DNA from: Alphaproteobacteria bacterium
Lineage (GTDB): Bacteria; Pseudomonadota; Alphaproteobacteria; Sphingomonadales; Emcibacteraceae
Length of the DNA stretch: 16,861 nt
NCBI GenBank assembly: GCA_013152615.1
Contig: JAADGA010000233.1
Coordinates: forward strand, 1 to 16,861
Reading direction: 5' to 3'
The first letter of the stretch is position 1, and each line of letters begins with the position of its first letter. Below the pieces are notes generated by a model. The model did no database searches. It was given only the letters and a program-made list of their open reading frames with translations, and was not told the origin of the DNA. Both the position numbers and the translations under genes were made by a program. Below are positions 7,977-16,432 of the stretch, one piece after another.

Positions 7977-8831
7977 GGCACGTTTTTGTTCCGGAGGCCG
8001 CTTGTTTTTGCTTTCCACACTGTCCGGAAAGCGCGATGCCAGTTCGCGGTAAGCATCACAAGCATCATTTTTCTCGCCCATCGCATACAGCGACATACCG
8101 ATTTTTAACAGAAAAGCCGGGGCTTTCGGGCTTTCAGGGTAAGTATTATAGCCTTCAAGAAAGGCCCGGGCCGCCTTGGTATACATTTTACGGACATAAT
8201 AGGTCTGTCCCAGCCAATATTGCGCATTGCCCGCCAGCCGGGCCTTGGGATAGCGCTTGAGAAAGGCTCCAAGCGCAGCTTTGGCCTCGGCATATTGTCC
8301 CTTGATCACCAGTTTCTGGGCATAACTATATTGCTGTTTTTCGGTACCCTTCGGCAGGATATCCGCTGTTTTGGCCTTGTTTGGAGCGGCCATTTTTTGG
8401 CTTTGTCCGGGCTTTACGGTCTGTGGCGACGACGATTTTTCCAGAGCCTCAAGACGGAATTCATAATCGCTGGACAGGGTTTTCAACTGCTGTTTCAGCC
8501 GGCTTACTTGAAAATTACTTTCCTCCACCCGACCGGTGAGCTGGCGAATTTGGGTTTGCATCCGGGCAAAACGCGCCTCCATATCGGCGAGCCGAACATC
8601 TTCCCCGGTTGGCCCCGGCACAGTCCCTGTCCGGGGCTGCCGGTTGGGAAATTGGCTGCCGGGGGTAAAAACTTTTCTCTGGACCGCCTGCAACTGCTTT
8701 TCAATAATCCTCAGCCGTGTGGCAATGGTCTGATCATTTGGCTGGCCATAGGACCAGCCCGGCACCATCATCACCGCGACCGCGGCAACACCAGCCGCAA
8801 TCTTAAGGCCCGGTATATTGCTTCGTTTCAT
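7965..8831 (-). CDS. cpoB: Cell division coordinator CpoB (YbgF), periplasmic TPR protein
   Basis: CpoB is a periplasmic protein that binds TolA and, in E. coli, coordinates peptidoglycan synthesis with outer-membrane constriction. The 288 residues show a signal peptide (about 1-29, ending near GWSYG), then coiled-coil-like stretches at about 32-54 and 82-132, a low-complexity linker, and a C-terminal block of three TPR-like repeats (about 167-272) including QYWLGQTYYVRKMYTKAARAF and LLKIGMSLYAMGEKNDACDAY. This is the standard YbgF/CpoB layout and the gene sits at its usual place after pal. The ATG at 8831 has GGAG eight bases upstream. A strong terminator lies between pal and this gene, so expression probably needs read-through. 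The C-terminus is basic and ends in a cysteine-lysine pair created at a tandem repeat. Confidence 0.93.
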   Translation of the reverse strand: MKRSNIPGLKIAAGVAAVAVMMVPGWSYGQPNDQTIATRLRIIEKQLQAVQRKVFTPGSQFPNRQPRTGTVPGPTGEDVRLADMEARFARMQTQIRQLTGRVEESNFQVSRLKQQLKTLSSDYEFRLEALEKSSSPQTVKPGQSQKMAAPNKAKTADILPKGTEKQQYSYAQKLVIKGQYAEAKAALGAFLKRYPKARLAGNAQYWLGQTYYVRKMYTKAARAFLEGYNTYPESPKAPAFLLKIGMSLYAMGEKNDACDAYRELASRFPDSVESKNKRPPEQKRAGCK

Positions 8832-8855
8832 AGCATGCTCCAGATTTTGCCCTCG

Positions 8856-8890
8856 AAAAAAACCCGCGCAACCGGAGAAGACGCGCGGGT
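8856..8890 (-). terminator. Intrinsic terminator after pal
   Basis: On the minus strand ACCCGCGC (8890-8883) and GCGCGGGT (8869-8862) form a perfect 8-bp stem with a 13-base loop, followed by a run of seven T residues (8862-8856). It lies 22 bases after the pal stop and only 24 bases before the cpoB start, so no separate promoter fits between them. Confidence 0.9.
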
Positions 8891-8911
8891 ATTCTTCTGA
8901 AAACCGGAAGA

Positions 8912-9469
8912 TTAATTATTTATGCGGGTATAACTACGCCGGTTTTGTGCCCACACACGTTTCCCGGTGCCGATGACAAGCGGACGCTCCTTGCCATAGC
9001 TTATGGTCCGGATACGCGCCGGGTCAAGACCAAGAGCCACCATATAATTTTTCACCGAATTCGCCCGCCGGTCGCCAAGGGCCAGATTATATTCCCGGGT
9101 GCCGCGCTCATCACAATTTCCTTCAACCGTGACCGTAACCGTGGGATGTGCCTGTAACCAGGCCACCTGAGCCTTGATTATGGCCTGGGCAACAGCCGAC
9201 AGGTCATAACGGTCATAGGCGAAATGAACCAGTGAACCGCTCGCAACAGCGTTAAGCGATGATTGCGTATTGAGGTTTTTCATCAAGGGAACTGTCGTTA
9301 CTTTTTCTACCGGCTTGGCAACTACAGGCTTCTCTACTTTCTTAACTGCAGGTTTCACAGGGGGCGGGGTCTGTACACCCGTTTTTACCCCTGTATTGGC
9401 ACAAGCACTCAAAAACAGCACCGTACCGATCAACGCCCAATATTTTGCGCTAATTATTTTTTTCAGCAT
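8912..9469 (-). CDS. pal: Peptidoglycan-associated lipoprotein Pal
   Basis: Pal is an outer-membrane lipoprotein that binds peptidoglycan and, with TolB and TolA, pulls the outer membrane inward at division. The 185-residue precursor has a lipobox LSAC with the lipidated cysteine at 23; the next residue is alanine, not aspartate, consistent with outer-membrane sorting. A proline/valine/lysine-rich linker runs to about residue 70. The C-terminal OmpA-like domain has SLVHFAYDRYDLS, VEGNCDERGTREYNLALG, RRANSVKNYMVALG and ISYGKERP, and ends RRSYTRINN. AGGA lies eight bases before the ATG. The gene follows tolB after a 134-base gap with a candidate promoter and leader ORF, and is followed by a strong terminator. 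Confidence 0.96.
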   Translation of the reverse strand: MLKKIISAKYWALIGTVLFLSACANTGVKTGVQTPPPVKPAVKKVEKPVVAKPVEKVTTVPLMKNLNTQSSLNAVASGSLVHFAYDRYDLSAVAQAIIKAQVAWLQAHPTVTVTVEGNCDERGTREYNLALGDRRANSVKNYMVALGLDPARIRTISYGKERPLVIGTGKRVWAQNRRSYTRINN

Positions 9470-9547
9470 TTAGTGGTCCTTCCACGTAACTAAATCATAT
9501 TTGTCTACCGATGACATGCCACTCCCCTGAAGAACTGGCGGCTGCAT
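9470..9547 (-). CDS. Possible 25-codon leader ORF directly upstream of pal
   Basis: An ATG at 9547 preceded by AGGTG (six bases before it) opens a 25-residue frame (MQPPVLQGSGMSSVDKYDLV, then TWKDH) whose TAA stop directly abuts the pal ATG. The zero-base junction would permit translational coupling to pal. I do not recognise the peptide, and an ORF of this size can arise by chance; only the ribosome-binding site and the exact abutment support it. Confidence 0.3.
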   Translation of the reverse strand: MQPPVLQGSGMSSVDKYDLVTWKDH

Positions 9548-9587
9548 ATTTTCACCTATATAATGAACTTCCTTGCAAACCGACGAA

Positions 9588-9615
9588 ACTATAACAGAAT
9601 CATTTATCTAATCAA
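9588..9615 (-). promoter_or_regulatory. pal: Candidate housekeeping promoter for pal
   Basis: On the minus strand TTGATT (9615-9610) is followed after 16 bases by TATAGT (9593-9588). The -35 box lies in the last codons of tolB. The predicted start near 9581 is about 34 bases before the leader ORF and about 112 before pal. Confidence 0.45.
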
Positions 9616-10977
9616 GGGGGACCATGCAGGATCTGATGCTTCAAGCGGGGTAATAACCTCTCTTTCATTATATCCGGTCAAATCAACCGTCCATAAATGG
9701 GTTTCTCCGCCGCGTCCGTTCTTGTCATAGGGCTGCTGACGAAAGAACATAATCACCCGCCCGTTGGGTGACCAGGTCGGCCCTTCCTCAAAGTAACTCT
9801 CGGACAGCAGCCTCTCACCACTGCCATCCGGCCGCATAACCCCGATATAAAACTTGCCCTTATATTGCCGGGTAAAGGCGATCAAATCGCCGCGCGGCGA
9901 CCATACCGGAGTACCGTAACGCCCCTTGCCAAAACTGATCCGCCGGATATTTTTTCCGTCCGCATCCATAACGTAAATCTGCTGACTGCCGCCCCGGTCG
10001 GAATTGAAGGTAATATAGCGCGAATCAGGTGAATAGCTCGGCGAGGTATCAATGGCGCTATTCCGGGTCAGCCGGGTTATCTTACGGGTGGTGAGTTCCA
10101 TCACATAAATATCGGAATTCCCCTTGTAGGCCTGTGACATGATTACCTTGTTACCATCCGGCGAGAAGCGCGGAGCAAAAGTCATTCCCGGAAAATCCCC
10201 GAGAATTTCCTGCTTGCCGCTGTCGATATTATACAAATATACCCGTGGATTATTATTGTTATAGGACAGGTAGGTAATCTCCTGAGCGGTCGGTGAAAAG
10301 CGCGGCGTCAGCACCAGATTCTTGCCATCGGTAAGAAATTCATGGTTGTAGCCGTCCTGATCCATGATCGCCAGCCGCTTGATCTTGTGAGTGGCCGGGC
10401 CACTTTCGGAAACATAGACGATACGGGTATCAAAATAGCCGCTTTCCCCGGTCAGGCGTTGATAAATCGCATCGGCAATCAGATGGGCGATACGGCGCCA
10501 GTTTTTCGGCGAGGTAAAATATCTGAACCCGGTCATCTGGCGACCGGCGAGAACATCCCAAAGCCTGAATTCGACCTTCAGCCTGCCATCCTCCTGAACC
10601 GAGATCGAGCCATTCATCAGCGCCTGCGCCCCGATGGCTTTCCAGTTATCAAATTTAGGATTGAGCAGATTTTCCCGTTCATTACCGGATTTGATAAAGG
10701 CCGAAGACGCCACCGTCCTGAACAGGCCCGAGCGGACAAGATCAGCCTTGACCACCAGCGATATCCGCTTGCCATAATCATTAACCGAACCGCCGGAGAT
10801 AATATTATTTTCATCCCCGAGCAGATTTGCCACCGCAATCGGCAGCGGGTTGGCATGACCGCGATTGATATCAACCACAATCCTCGCGTTGGCTATGGTC
10901 ACCGCCTGAACCATGCTGACAAGCATGACCCCCACAAATATTATCCATATTTTCACCAGTCTCACATGTAACTCCAT
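9604..10977 (-). CDS. tolB: Tol-Pal system periplasmic protein TolB
   Basis: TolB is the periplasmic beta-propeller that switches between TolA and Pal. The 457-residue precursor has an N-terminal signal sequence (hydrophobic [16 protein letters not shown]) with likely cleavage after ANA near residue 31, giving a mature protein beginning RIVVDI, the expected TolB start. An alpha/beta domain runs to about residue 170, followed by repeated propeller blades with the signatures [47 protein letters not shown] and [15 protein letters not shown]. The ATG at 10977 is six bases after the tolA stop; a GTG at 10965 with GGAG six bases upstream is an equally good start and would give 453 residues. It closes the compact yebC-to-tolB run. 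Confidence 0.97.
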   Translation of the reverse strand: MELHVRLVKIWIIFVGVMLVSMVQAVTIANARIVVDINRGHANPLPIAVANLLGDENNIISGGSVNDYGKRISLVVKADLVRSGLFRTVASSAFIKSGNERENLLNPKFDNWKAIGAQALMNGSISVQEDGRLKVEFRLWDVLAGRQMTGFRYFTSPKNWRRIAHLIADAIYQRLTGESGYFDTRIVYVSESGPATHKIKRLAIMDQDGYNHEFLTDGKNLVLTPRFSPTAQEITYLSYNNNNPRVYLYNIDSGKQEILGDFPGMTFAPRFSPDGNKVIMSQAYKGNSDIYVMELTTRKITRLTRNSAIDTSPSYSPDSRYITFNSDRGGSQQIYVMDADGKNIRRISFGKGRYGTPVWSPRGDLIAFTRQYKGKFYIGVMRPDGSGERLLSESYFEEGPTWSPNGRVIMFFRQQPYDKNGRGGETHLWTVDLTGYNEREVITPLEASDPAWSPLIR

Positions 10978-10983
10978 ATGTTT

Positions 10984-11814
10984 CTATCCATTCAGCATAT
11001 ATTCCGGGTCAAAAATAATTTCCATATCGCGCCACAGACTATATTGATCCCGGGGCAAAAAATTATAGGGGGCGCATTTAAGCACGGCCCTGAGCGCACT
11101 TTCGGCGGCGGTCCGGAAAAATTCCTGCCCCGGTAAATTCATCCGCTTGCTGCCCACCACCTTTGGCAACCCGATTAATTTTCCCTCCGGGTCGAGACGG
11201 ATATGAATTGTGACCCGAAGTCCCGCCGCCCCCTTGGCCCCCGCCGGAACATTCCAGCAATTATTATCATAGATATATTTGTTGACCGCATTGGCAATCG
11301 TCAGCGACTGCTGACGGACATCAACCATACTGATCACTTTTTCATTGCCAAATTTTTTATTGGTCAGTCTTTTGATAATATCCGGTTTCGATGCCGCACG
11401 TTTATCCAGCAACGCCGCCAGCTTGCCAACATTAAAACGCCGTGGTTTGTTTTTCGGGGTAATTTTCGGAATCCGGTTGATGGCGGTTCTGACAGCTTTT
11501 GTGGGTTTTTGTTTAAAATCCGGTTTTGCTTTCATGGTCGGCAGCGGCATGTCCGAGGCAAGTTGTGGCGGTGGTGGCGGCATCTCCACCTGACGTTTCA
11601 GGGCTTTTTTGCGCGACAGTCCCTTTTTGCGTGCGACCTGATCGGGTTTCTTTTCCTGTGCCTTTAATCTTGTCACATTGGCAATCTTCACCATCTCGAC
11701 CGGAATGACTTTCAATCCGGTTGGCCGCTCCCGATTGAACAGCGGCAGACCAACAATGCCCGATATGATAATCACCGCATGGAAAATAACAGATATGATC
11801 AGCGCTTCACGCAA
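10984..11814 (-). CDS. tolA: Tol-Pal system protein TolA (short alphaproteobacterial type)
   Basis: TolA is an inner-membrane protein spanning the periplasm, energised by TolQR to act on TolB-Pal. Its 276 residues are far fewer than in E. coli (about 420), because the long helical domain is replaced by a basic, proline-rich stretch with MPPPPPQ at 78-84. One membrane helix is at about 4-25. The C-terminal domain (about 160-276) has two cysteines (186 and 247) in NNCWNVPAG and VLKCAPYNF and ends WRDMEIIFDPEYM, typical of the TolA C-terminal domain. The start is a TTG at 11814, three bases after the tolR stop, with GGAG 12 bases upstream; MREALIISVIFH fits the family start, so I accept this rare start codon. 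The identification rests on context and the C-terminal domain. Confidence 0.93.
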   Translation of the reverse strand: MREALIISVIFHAVIIISGIVGLPLFNRERPTGLKVIPVEMVKIANVTRLKAQEKKPDQVARKKGLSRKKALKRQVEMPPPPPQLASDMPLPTMKAKPDFKQKPTKAVRTAINRIPKITPKNKPRRFNVGKLAALLDKRAASKPDIIKRLTNKKFGNEKVISMVDVRQQSLTIANAVNKYIYDNNCWNVPAGAKGAAGLRVTIHIRLDPEGKLIGLPKVVGSKRMNLPGQEFFRTAAESALRAVLKCAPYNFLPRDQYSLWRDMEIIFDPEYMLNG

Positions 11815-11817
11815 TTT

Positions 11818-12249
11818 CTAACGATTCTCCGTATCTGTTACCAGGGCAACCCGGGAAAAACCGGCAGCATTCATCAGCCCCAGCACCTTCATCACCACCC
11901 CGTAATCAACCGATTTGTCACCATTGACATAAATTCTGCCATCCTTGCGCCCGGCAAAGATTACCTGCAACCGTGGCACCAGCTGATTTATTTTGATCGG
12001 CTCGTCCTGAAGATACAACTGACCCTGTTTCGAAATGGTAATCGACAGCGGCTTGGTATTTTCCGGCAGGGCCCGGGCTTTGGAACTTGGCAAATCAATC
12101 GGAACCCCGACCGTAAGCAACGGTGCCGCCACCATAAATACCACCAGCAACACCAGCATCACATCGACAAAAGGCGTGACATTAATCTGGCTCATCGGTT
12201 GATAGCGATGTCGGGAGGTCGAGGATTTGTTACCACCAGGCATCGACAT
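11818..12249 (-). CDS. tolR: Tol-Pal system proton-channel subunit TolR
   Basis: TolR is the ExbD/MotB-type partner of TolQ that harvests the proton-motive force for TolA. The 143-residue protein has a short cytoplasmic N-terminus, one membrane helix at about 26-43 (INVTPFVDVMLVLLVVFMVA) with the proton-carrying aspartate at position 29, then a periplasmic domain with LPSSKARALP and IYVNGDKSVDYGVVMKVLG typical of TolR. Its ATG overlaps the tolQ stop by one base (TGATG), so translation is probably coupled. A second ATG two codons later is also possible. No key residue is missing. Confidence 0.97.
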   Translation of the reverse strand: MSMPGGNKSSTSRHRYQPMSQINVTPFVDVMLVLLVVFMVAAPLLTVGVPIDLPSSKARALPENTKPLSITISKQGQLYLQDEPIKINQLVPRLQVIFAGRKDGRIYVNGDKSVDYGVVMKVLGLMNAAGFSRVALVTDTENR

Positions 12250-13007
12250 CAGGGTTGCTCCTCATCCAGTTGCCGCGACAGAATTGTGCCAAATTCATCG
12301 GCGAACCCTTCCAGACGATTGGCATAACGCCCAAGGTCATTGCTGATCTTGTTATAGGCGACCACCGCCGGCACCGCCGCGACCAACCCCATTGCCGTCG
12401 CAAACAAGGCTTCGGCAATGCCCGGCGCAACCACCGCCAGCGATGAATTATGGGACATGGCAATATTCTGAAAACTGTTCATAATCCCCCACACCGTGCC
12501 GAAAAGCCCGACAAACGGTGCGGTCGAGCCAACCGTAGCCAGAAAGCTCAGGTAATTTTCCAGCCGTTCCATTTCCCGGCTGACCGTCACCCGCATCACC
12601 CGGTAAATCCGGTCCTGCAGACCTGTGGACAACTGGCTGGCGCCGCGACTGCTGACGGAACGCTGCCATTCGCGCATGGCGGCAACAAAAAGCGACGCCA
12701 TCGGATGATCCGGATTTTTCCGCACCCGTTCGTAAAGCTCCTCCAGTGAATTGCCCGACCAGAATTCCGTATCAAATTTATCAGCCTGCGCGGTAATCTG
12801 ACGAATACGCTTGCTTTTATCGAAAATAATCGCCCAGCACCATAACGACGCCCCGAGCAACACCAACATCACCAATTGTACGATCCAGTCTGCCTGGGAA
12901 AACATCCCCCACAGGGAAAAATCCGGGATATTGCCCCCCAAATCAACCATATCAACCGCTTTACTAACCGCGTTTACACCTGCACTTACAGCTACATCTC
13001 CTGGCAT
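12249..13007 (-). CDS. tolQ: Tol-Pal system proton-channel subunit TolQ
   Basis: TolQ is the ExbB/MotA-type membrane subunit that forms the proton channel with TolR. The 252 residues show three membrane helices (about 42-63, 153-175 and 199-218). The conserved segments ATVGSTAPFVGLFGTVWGIM and APGIAEALFATAMGLVAAVP lie in and beside the last two helices, and a cytoplasmic loop of about 90 residues separates the first two, as expected for the family. The ATG at 13007 is one base after the ybgC stop, with AGGG just upstream. The order ybgC-tolQ-tolR-tolA-tolB separates it from ExbB. Confidence 0.97.
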   Translation of the reverse strand: MPGDVAVSAGVNAVSKAVDMVDLGGNIPDFSLWGMFSQADWIVQLVMLVLLGASLWCWAIIFDKSKRIRQITAQADKFDTEFWSGNSLEELYERVRKNPDHPMASLFVAAMREWQRSVSSRGASQLSTGLQDRIYRVMRVTVSREMERLENYLSFLATVGSTAPFVGLFGTVWGIMNSFQNIAMSHNSSLAVVAPGIAEALFATAMGLVAAVPAVVAYNKISNDLGRYANRLEGFADEFGTILSRQLDEEQP

Positions 13008-13008
13008 T

Positions 13009-13458
13009 TTAACCCTGTTTCTCCATCAGTTTATTTACAATTTGTTTCGGCAACCGGGCCGGTTTTCCTGCTTTATTCAGCGCCGCGATTCTGATCACAG
13101 CCTGTGCCAGTATTTGCCCTGACCGGCGCACCTGCTGTGCCATCGTCAGGCTGGCCCGGCCAATTGTGGTGACTTTGGTATGCACGGTAATTTCATCATC
13201 CAGCAGCGCGGGTTTGATATAATCAACTTCCGACCTGATGATAACAAATCCAACATCATCAGGATGCTGGAATTTCAGCATGTCGGCCTGATCAATACCC
13301 ATAAGCCTCAGCATATCCGACCGTCCGCGCTCCATATATTTCAAATAATTGGCATGATAGACGATAGCGGCAGCATCGGTATCCTCATAATATATCCGCA
13401 GCGGCAGGATATGTTCTCCGTTGGTAATACTACCAGAATGTGGCGAAAATTCAGCCAT
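13009..13458 (-). CDS. ybgC: Tol-Pal-associated acyl-CoA thioesterase YbgC
   Basis: YbgC is a cytoplasmic hot-dog-fold thioesterase that hydrolyses acyl-CoA and is linked to phospholipid metabolism near the Tol complex. The protein of 149 residues shows the family signature RIYYEDTDAAAIVYHANYLK followed by YMERGRSDMLR, with the catalytic aspartate at about position 28 (second D of EDTD), and a well-kept hot-dog core (SEVDYIKPALLDDEITVHTK). The frame is open to a TTG at 13470, but GAGGAG at 13468-13463 is an excellent Shine-Dalgarno four bases before the ATG at 13458, which is therefore the start. That ATG lies one base after the ruvB stop. It is the first gene of the tol block in this operon. 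Confidence 0.95.
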   Translation of the reverse strand: MAEFSPHSGSITNGEHILPLRIYYEDTDAAAIVYHANYLKYMERGRSDMLRLMGIDQADMLKFQHPDDVGFVIIRSEVDYIKPALLDDEITVHTKVTTIGRASLTMAQQVRRSGQILAQAVIRIAALNKAGKPARLPKQIVNKLMEKQG

Positions 13459-13459
13459 A

Positions 13460-14509
13460 TCACTCCTCAAGCAAATTCATCTGATTTTTATTCTGCTGCC
13501 CGGCATTGCTTTCCGCTGGCATGGCGACGCCAATATGATCATATCCTCTTGGTGACAGCATTCGCCCGCGCGGCGTTCTCTGCACCAGTCCGCACTGAAG
13601 CAAATAGGGCTCGATAATCTCCTCAATCGCATCGCGCGGCTCGGACAGGGCCGCCGCCAGCGTTTCAATTCCCACCGGTCCGCCATTATAATTAACCCCG
13701 ATACAGGTGAGGTATTTATGATCCATGGCATCAAGGCCCCGGCTGTCGACCTCAAGCCGGGTCAGCGCCATATCCGCCAACTGCCGGTCAATACCGCCAT
13801 CCGCCTGCACCAGCGCATAATCCGCCACTCTTCTGAGCAGCCGTCCGGCAATCCGTGGGGTCCCGCGCGCCCGGCAGGCTATTTCCCGCGCCCCGTCCCC
13901 GGTCATTTCCACATGCAGAACCCGGGCCGCGCGCCGGATAATGGTCTCCAGATCCTCAGCCGAATAAAATTCCAGCCGGATCGGGATGCCAAAGCGGTCG
14001 CGGAGCGGCGTCGTCAGCAGGCCGGAACGAGTGGTGGCCCCGATCAGGGTAAAGGGCGGCAGATCAATCCGTACCGAGCGCGCCGCCGGGCCTTCACCAA
14101 TGATCAGGTCGAGATGATAATCCTCCATCGCCGGATAGAGGATTTCCTCAACCGCCGGGTTAAGCCGGTGAATTTCATCAATGAACAGAATATCATTCTG
14201 TTCCAGATTGGTCAGTAAGGCCGCGAGGTCCCCGGCTTTCGAGATCACCGGCCCCGCCGTCGCCCGGAAATTAACCCCGAGCTCGCGCGCCATGATCTGG
14301 GCCAGTGTGGTCTTGCCAAGGCCGGGCGGGCCGTAAAATAACACATGATCGAGCGCGTCACCCCGCTGGCGGGCGGCCTCGATAAAGATTTTCAGGTTAT
14401 CGCAGTTTTTGCGCTGGCCGATAAAATCCTTAAGCCGCGCTGGCCGCAGCGAGGTTTCCGCCTCATCCCCCGATTTGGCAGCGCCACTGACCATGCGATC
14501 GTCATTCAC
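13460..14509 (-). CDS. ruvB: Holliday junction branch-migration helicase RuvB
   Basis: RuvB is the hexameric AAA+ motor that, with RuvA, drives branch migration of Holliday junctions. In 349 residues it shows the N-terminal [13 protein letters not shown], Walker A GPPGLGKT (60-67), Walker [12 protein letters not shown] (108-118), sensor 1 [19 protein letters not shown] (157-175, with the arginine finger in PLRDRF), and the C-terminal winged helix with [18 protein letters not shown]. All essential elements are intact. The start is a GTG at 14509, overlapping the ruvA stop by four bases (GTGA) and preceded by AAGGAG eight bases upstream, which supports GTG over the ATG at 14494. Confidence 0.98.
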   Translation of the reverse strand: MNDDRMVSGAAKSGDEAETSLRPARLKDFIGQRKNCDNLKIFIEAARQRGDALDHVLFYGPPGLGKTTLAQIMARELGVNFRATAGPVISKAGDLAALLTNLEQNDILFIDEIHRLNPAVEEILYPAMEDYHLDLIIGEGPAARSVRIDLPPFTLIGATTRSGLLTTPLRDRFGIPIRLEFYSAEDLETIIRRAARVLHVEMTGDGAREIACRARGTPRIAGRLLRRVADYALVQADGGIDRQLADMALTRLEVDSRGLDAMDHKYLTCIGVNYNGGPVGIETLAAALSEPRDAIEEIIEPYLLQCGLVQRTPRGRMLSPRGYDHIGVAMPAESNAGQQNKNQMNLLEE

Positions 14510-15114
14510 TGGCTCAACTCCTTAAGCCCGAGACGGATCAGGTCGGAGAGGCTGACCTCGCCGTCACAGGCCTGCACCGCGTTCGAGGCCGCGATATAGG
14601 CCTCGGTCTGACGATAGCCCAGATTGACCAGCGCCGACGTGGCATCCCGGACCAGCGGATTATCCTGCGAAGCGGTGGCCGCTATCATCCCCGCTGGCGG
14701 CGTGACGGCAAAGCGCGCCACCTTGTCCTTCAGTTCGGTGATAATCCGGGTGGCAAGCTTGGGCCCGACCCCGGTCGCCCGGCCAACCACGGTTTTATCC
14801 TGTGCCGCAATTGATGTGGATAATTCGTCAATGCCGATCACCGACAGGATCGCCAGCGCCACCTTTGCCCCGACCCCCTGCACGCTCTGCAACAGCTTAA
14901 ACCAGTCTTTTTCCCGCTCACCGGCAAAACCAAACAGATGGATATGATCCTCGCGCACATGGGTTTCGATCATCAGCGTTGTCGCCTCACCAACCGGCGG
15001 CAAATTGCCGAGCGTCCTCCCCGAACAGAAAACCAGATAACCAACGCCATTCACATCAATCACACAATAATCTTCGCCGATTGTGTCAACAAGCCCTTTC
15101 AGTTTGGCAATCAT
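14506..15114 (-). CDS. ruvA: Holliday junction recognition protein RuvA
   Basis: RuvA is the tetrameric protein that binds four-way junctions and loads RuvB. The 202-residue protein begins [10 protein letters not shown] with the OB-fold domain (to about 65, including [16 protein letters not shown] and [13 protein letters not shown]). Two helix-hairpin-helix motifs follow, [16 protein letters not shown] and [19 protein letters not shown], with the acidic-residue linker after them. The C-terminal RuvB-contacting domain contains [12 protein letters not shown]. Length matches the family. Its ATG overlaps the ruvC stop by four bases (ATGA), and its own stop overlaps ruvB. Confidence 0.97.
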   Translation of the reverse strand: MIAKLKGLVDTIGEDYCVIDVNGVGYLVFCSGRTLGNLPPVGEATTLMIETHVREDHIHLFGFAGEREKDWFKLLQSVQGVGAKVALAILSVIGIDELSTSIAAQDKTVVGRATGVGPKLATRIITELKDKVARFAVTPPAGMIAATASQDNPLVRDATSALVNLGYRQTEAYIAASNAVQACDGEVSLSDLIRLGLKELSQ

Positions 15115-15686
15115 CCGCGCTGCCCCCGGAAGATAATCTGGGCGCCCGCCGTTGTGACGCGATCCTTTTTTGCGGCCTGATACAGGGCGCCGTGGCTGCC
15201 GCCGCTATGGGCGTGACAGATGGCGACGGCGAGGGCATCACCGGCATCTTCGCCATTAATCACCGCCCGGGGCAGAAGAATTTTCAGCATTGCCGCCACC
15301 TGCGCCTTGCCGGCATGGCCGGAGCCGACCACGGTTTTCTTGATATGGTTGGGCGAATATTCCGCCACCCTGATCCCGGCGATCGCCGGCACCAGCAGGG
15401 CAATCCCCCGCGCCTGACCAAGCTTCAGGGTCGAGCTCGGGTTTTTGTTGACAAAAGTTTCCTCGACCGCCGCCGAATGTGGTTGCCAGTCGGTTATCAC
15501 CTGTTGCAGGCCGTCAAAAAGCTGCACCAGCCGTTCGGCGAGGCTCAGACTGTCGTCTGAATGGACAATGCCATTGGCAATATGGATGAGCCGCGCACCC
15601 TCGACATCAATGATGCCCCAGCCGGTCTTGCGCAAACCGGGATCAAGTCCAATCAATCTCTGTCTTTTTATAGCCACGCCGGTCAC
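15111..15686 (-). CDS. ruvC: Holliday junction resolvase RuvC
   Basis: RuvC is the dimeric endonuclease that cuts Holliday junctions symmetrically. The 191 residues show the RNase H-like start [14 protein letters not shown] with the first catalytic aspartate at 15, a glutamate in [11 protein letters not shown] (about 75), the segment LKLGQARG, and the C-terminal acidic pair in [13 protein letters not shown] (Asp147 and Asp150). All four catalytic acidic positions are present. The start GTG at 15686 overlaps the yebC stop by four bases; a second GTG at 15677 is in frame and cannot be excluded because neither has an ideal ribosome-binding site. Confidence 0.97.
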   Translation of the reverse strand: MTGVAIKRQRLIGLDPGLRKTGWGIIDVEGARLIHIANGIVHSDDSLSLAERLVQLFDGLQQVITDWQPHSAAVEETFVNKNPSSTLKLGQARGIALLVPAIAGIRVAEYSPNHIKKTVVGSGHAGKAQVAAMLKILLPRAVINGEDAGDALAVAICHAHSGGSHGALYQAAKKDRVTTAGAQIIFRGQRG

Positions 15687-16432
15687 TCGTTAAGCTGTTC
15701 CATCACATCTTCTGAAATTTCATAATTGCCGTAAATATTCTGAACATCATCAAGGTCATCCAGAATATCTATCATCCTCAGTAATTTACGCGCCGTCTCA
15801 AGACTTACCTCAATAGTATTTTCCGGCCTCCAGATCAGTTTTGCTGATTTGGGTTCAACCCCGACGGCCTCGGCCAGCGAGGCGGTTACCTCCTGCAAAT
15901 CTTCCATCACGCAATAGATCTCGTGAGTTTCATCGTCGGAAATCACATCCTCGGCCCCGGCCTCCAGCGCGATTTCAAACATATCATCAGCCGATATTGC
16001 CCCGGCGTCAAAAATAATCTCGCCCATCTTCTCGAATTGATAGGACACACTGCCGGGTTCACCAAGATTACCGCCATTTTTGGCAAAAGCGGTACGAATA
16101 TCGGACGCCGCCCGGTTTTTATTATCGGTCAGGCTTTCAACAATAAGGGCAATGCCGCCCGGACCGAAACCCTCATAGCGGATTTCATCATAATTTTCGG
16201 CATTACCGGACTGTGATTTATTGATGGCGCGCTGGATATTATCTTTGGGCATTGACTGGCCACGTGCGGTCTGTACCGCCAGCCGCAGACGCGGATTGCT
16301 GTCCATATCCGGCCCGCCCATCTTGGCGGCGACGGTAATTTCCTTGGATAATTTGCTGAACAGCGAGGAGCGCTTCTTGTCCTGTGCGCCCTTGCGGTAC
16401 ATGATATTCTTGAATTTGGAATGGCCGGCCAT
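15683..16432 (-). CDS. yebC: YebC/PmpR/TACO1-family protein
   Basis: This 249-residue protein belongs to the family long annotated as DNA-binding regulators; members including mitochondrial TACO1 have been linked to translation, notably of proline-rich stretches. The start [20 protein letters not shown], the block [11 protein letters not shown] followed by [20 protein letters not shown] and IQRAINKS, and the central [19 protein letters not shown] are hallmark segments. The C-terminal acidic region with [17 protein letters not shown] is also typical. The ATG at 16432 has AGGGA eight bases upstream. It is the first gene of the ruvCAB-tol operon, its usual partner. Whether it acts here as regulator or translation factor cannot be told from sequence. 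Confidence 0.95.
   Translation of the reverse strand: MAGHSKFKNIMYRKGAQDKKRSSLFSKLSKEITVAAKMGGPDMDSNPRLRLAVQTARGQSMPKDNIQRAINKSQSGNAENYDEIRYEGFGPGGIALIVESLTDNKNRAASDIRTAFAKNGGNLGEPGSVSYQFEKMGEIIFDAGAISADDMFEIALEAGAEDVISDDETHEIYCVMEDLQEVTASLAEAVGVEPKSAKLIWRPENTIEVSLETARKLLRMIDILDDLDDVQNIYGNYEISEDVMEQLNE

Noticed and set aside
8220..8900. A 226-codon plus-strand frame opposite cpoB
   Set aside because: It reads through the antisense of the CpoB signal peptide, coiled coil and pal terminator; it has no recognisable domain and the real gene on the minus strand is clear.
13468..13470. TTG at 13470 as the ybgC start
   Set aside because: The TTG overlaps the GAGGAG Shine-Dalgarno that serves the ATG at 13458, so the four extra residues are unlikely to be translated.
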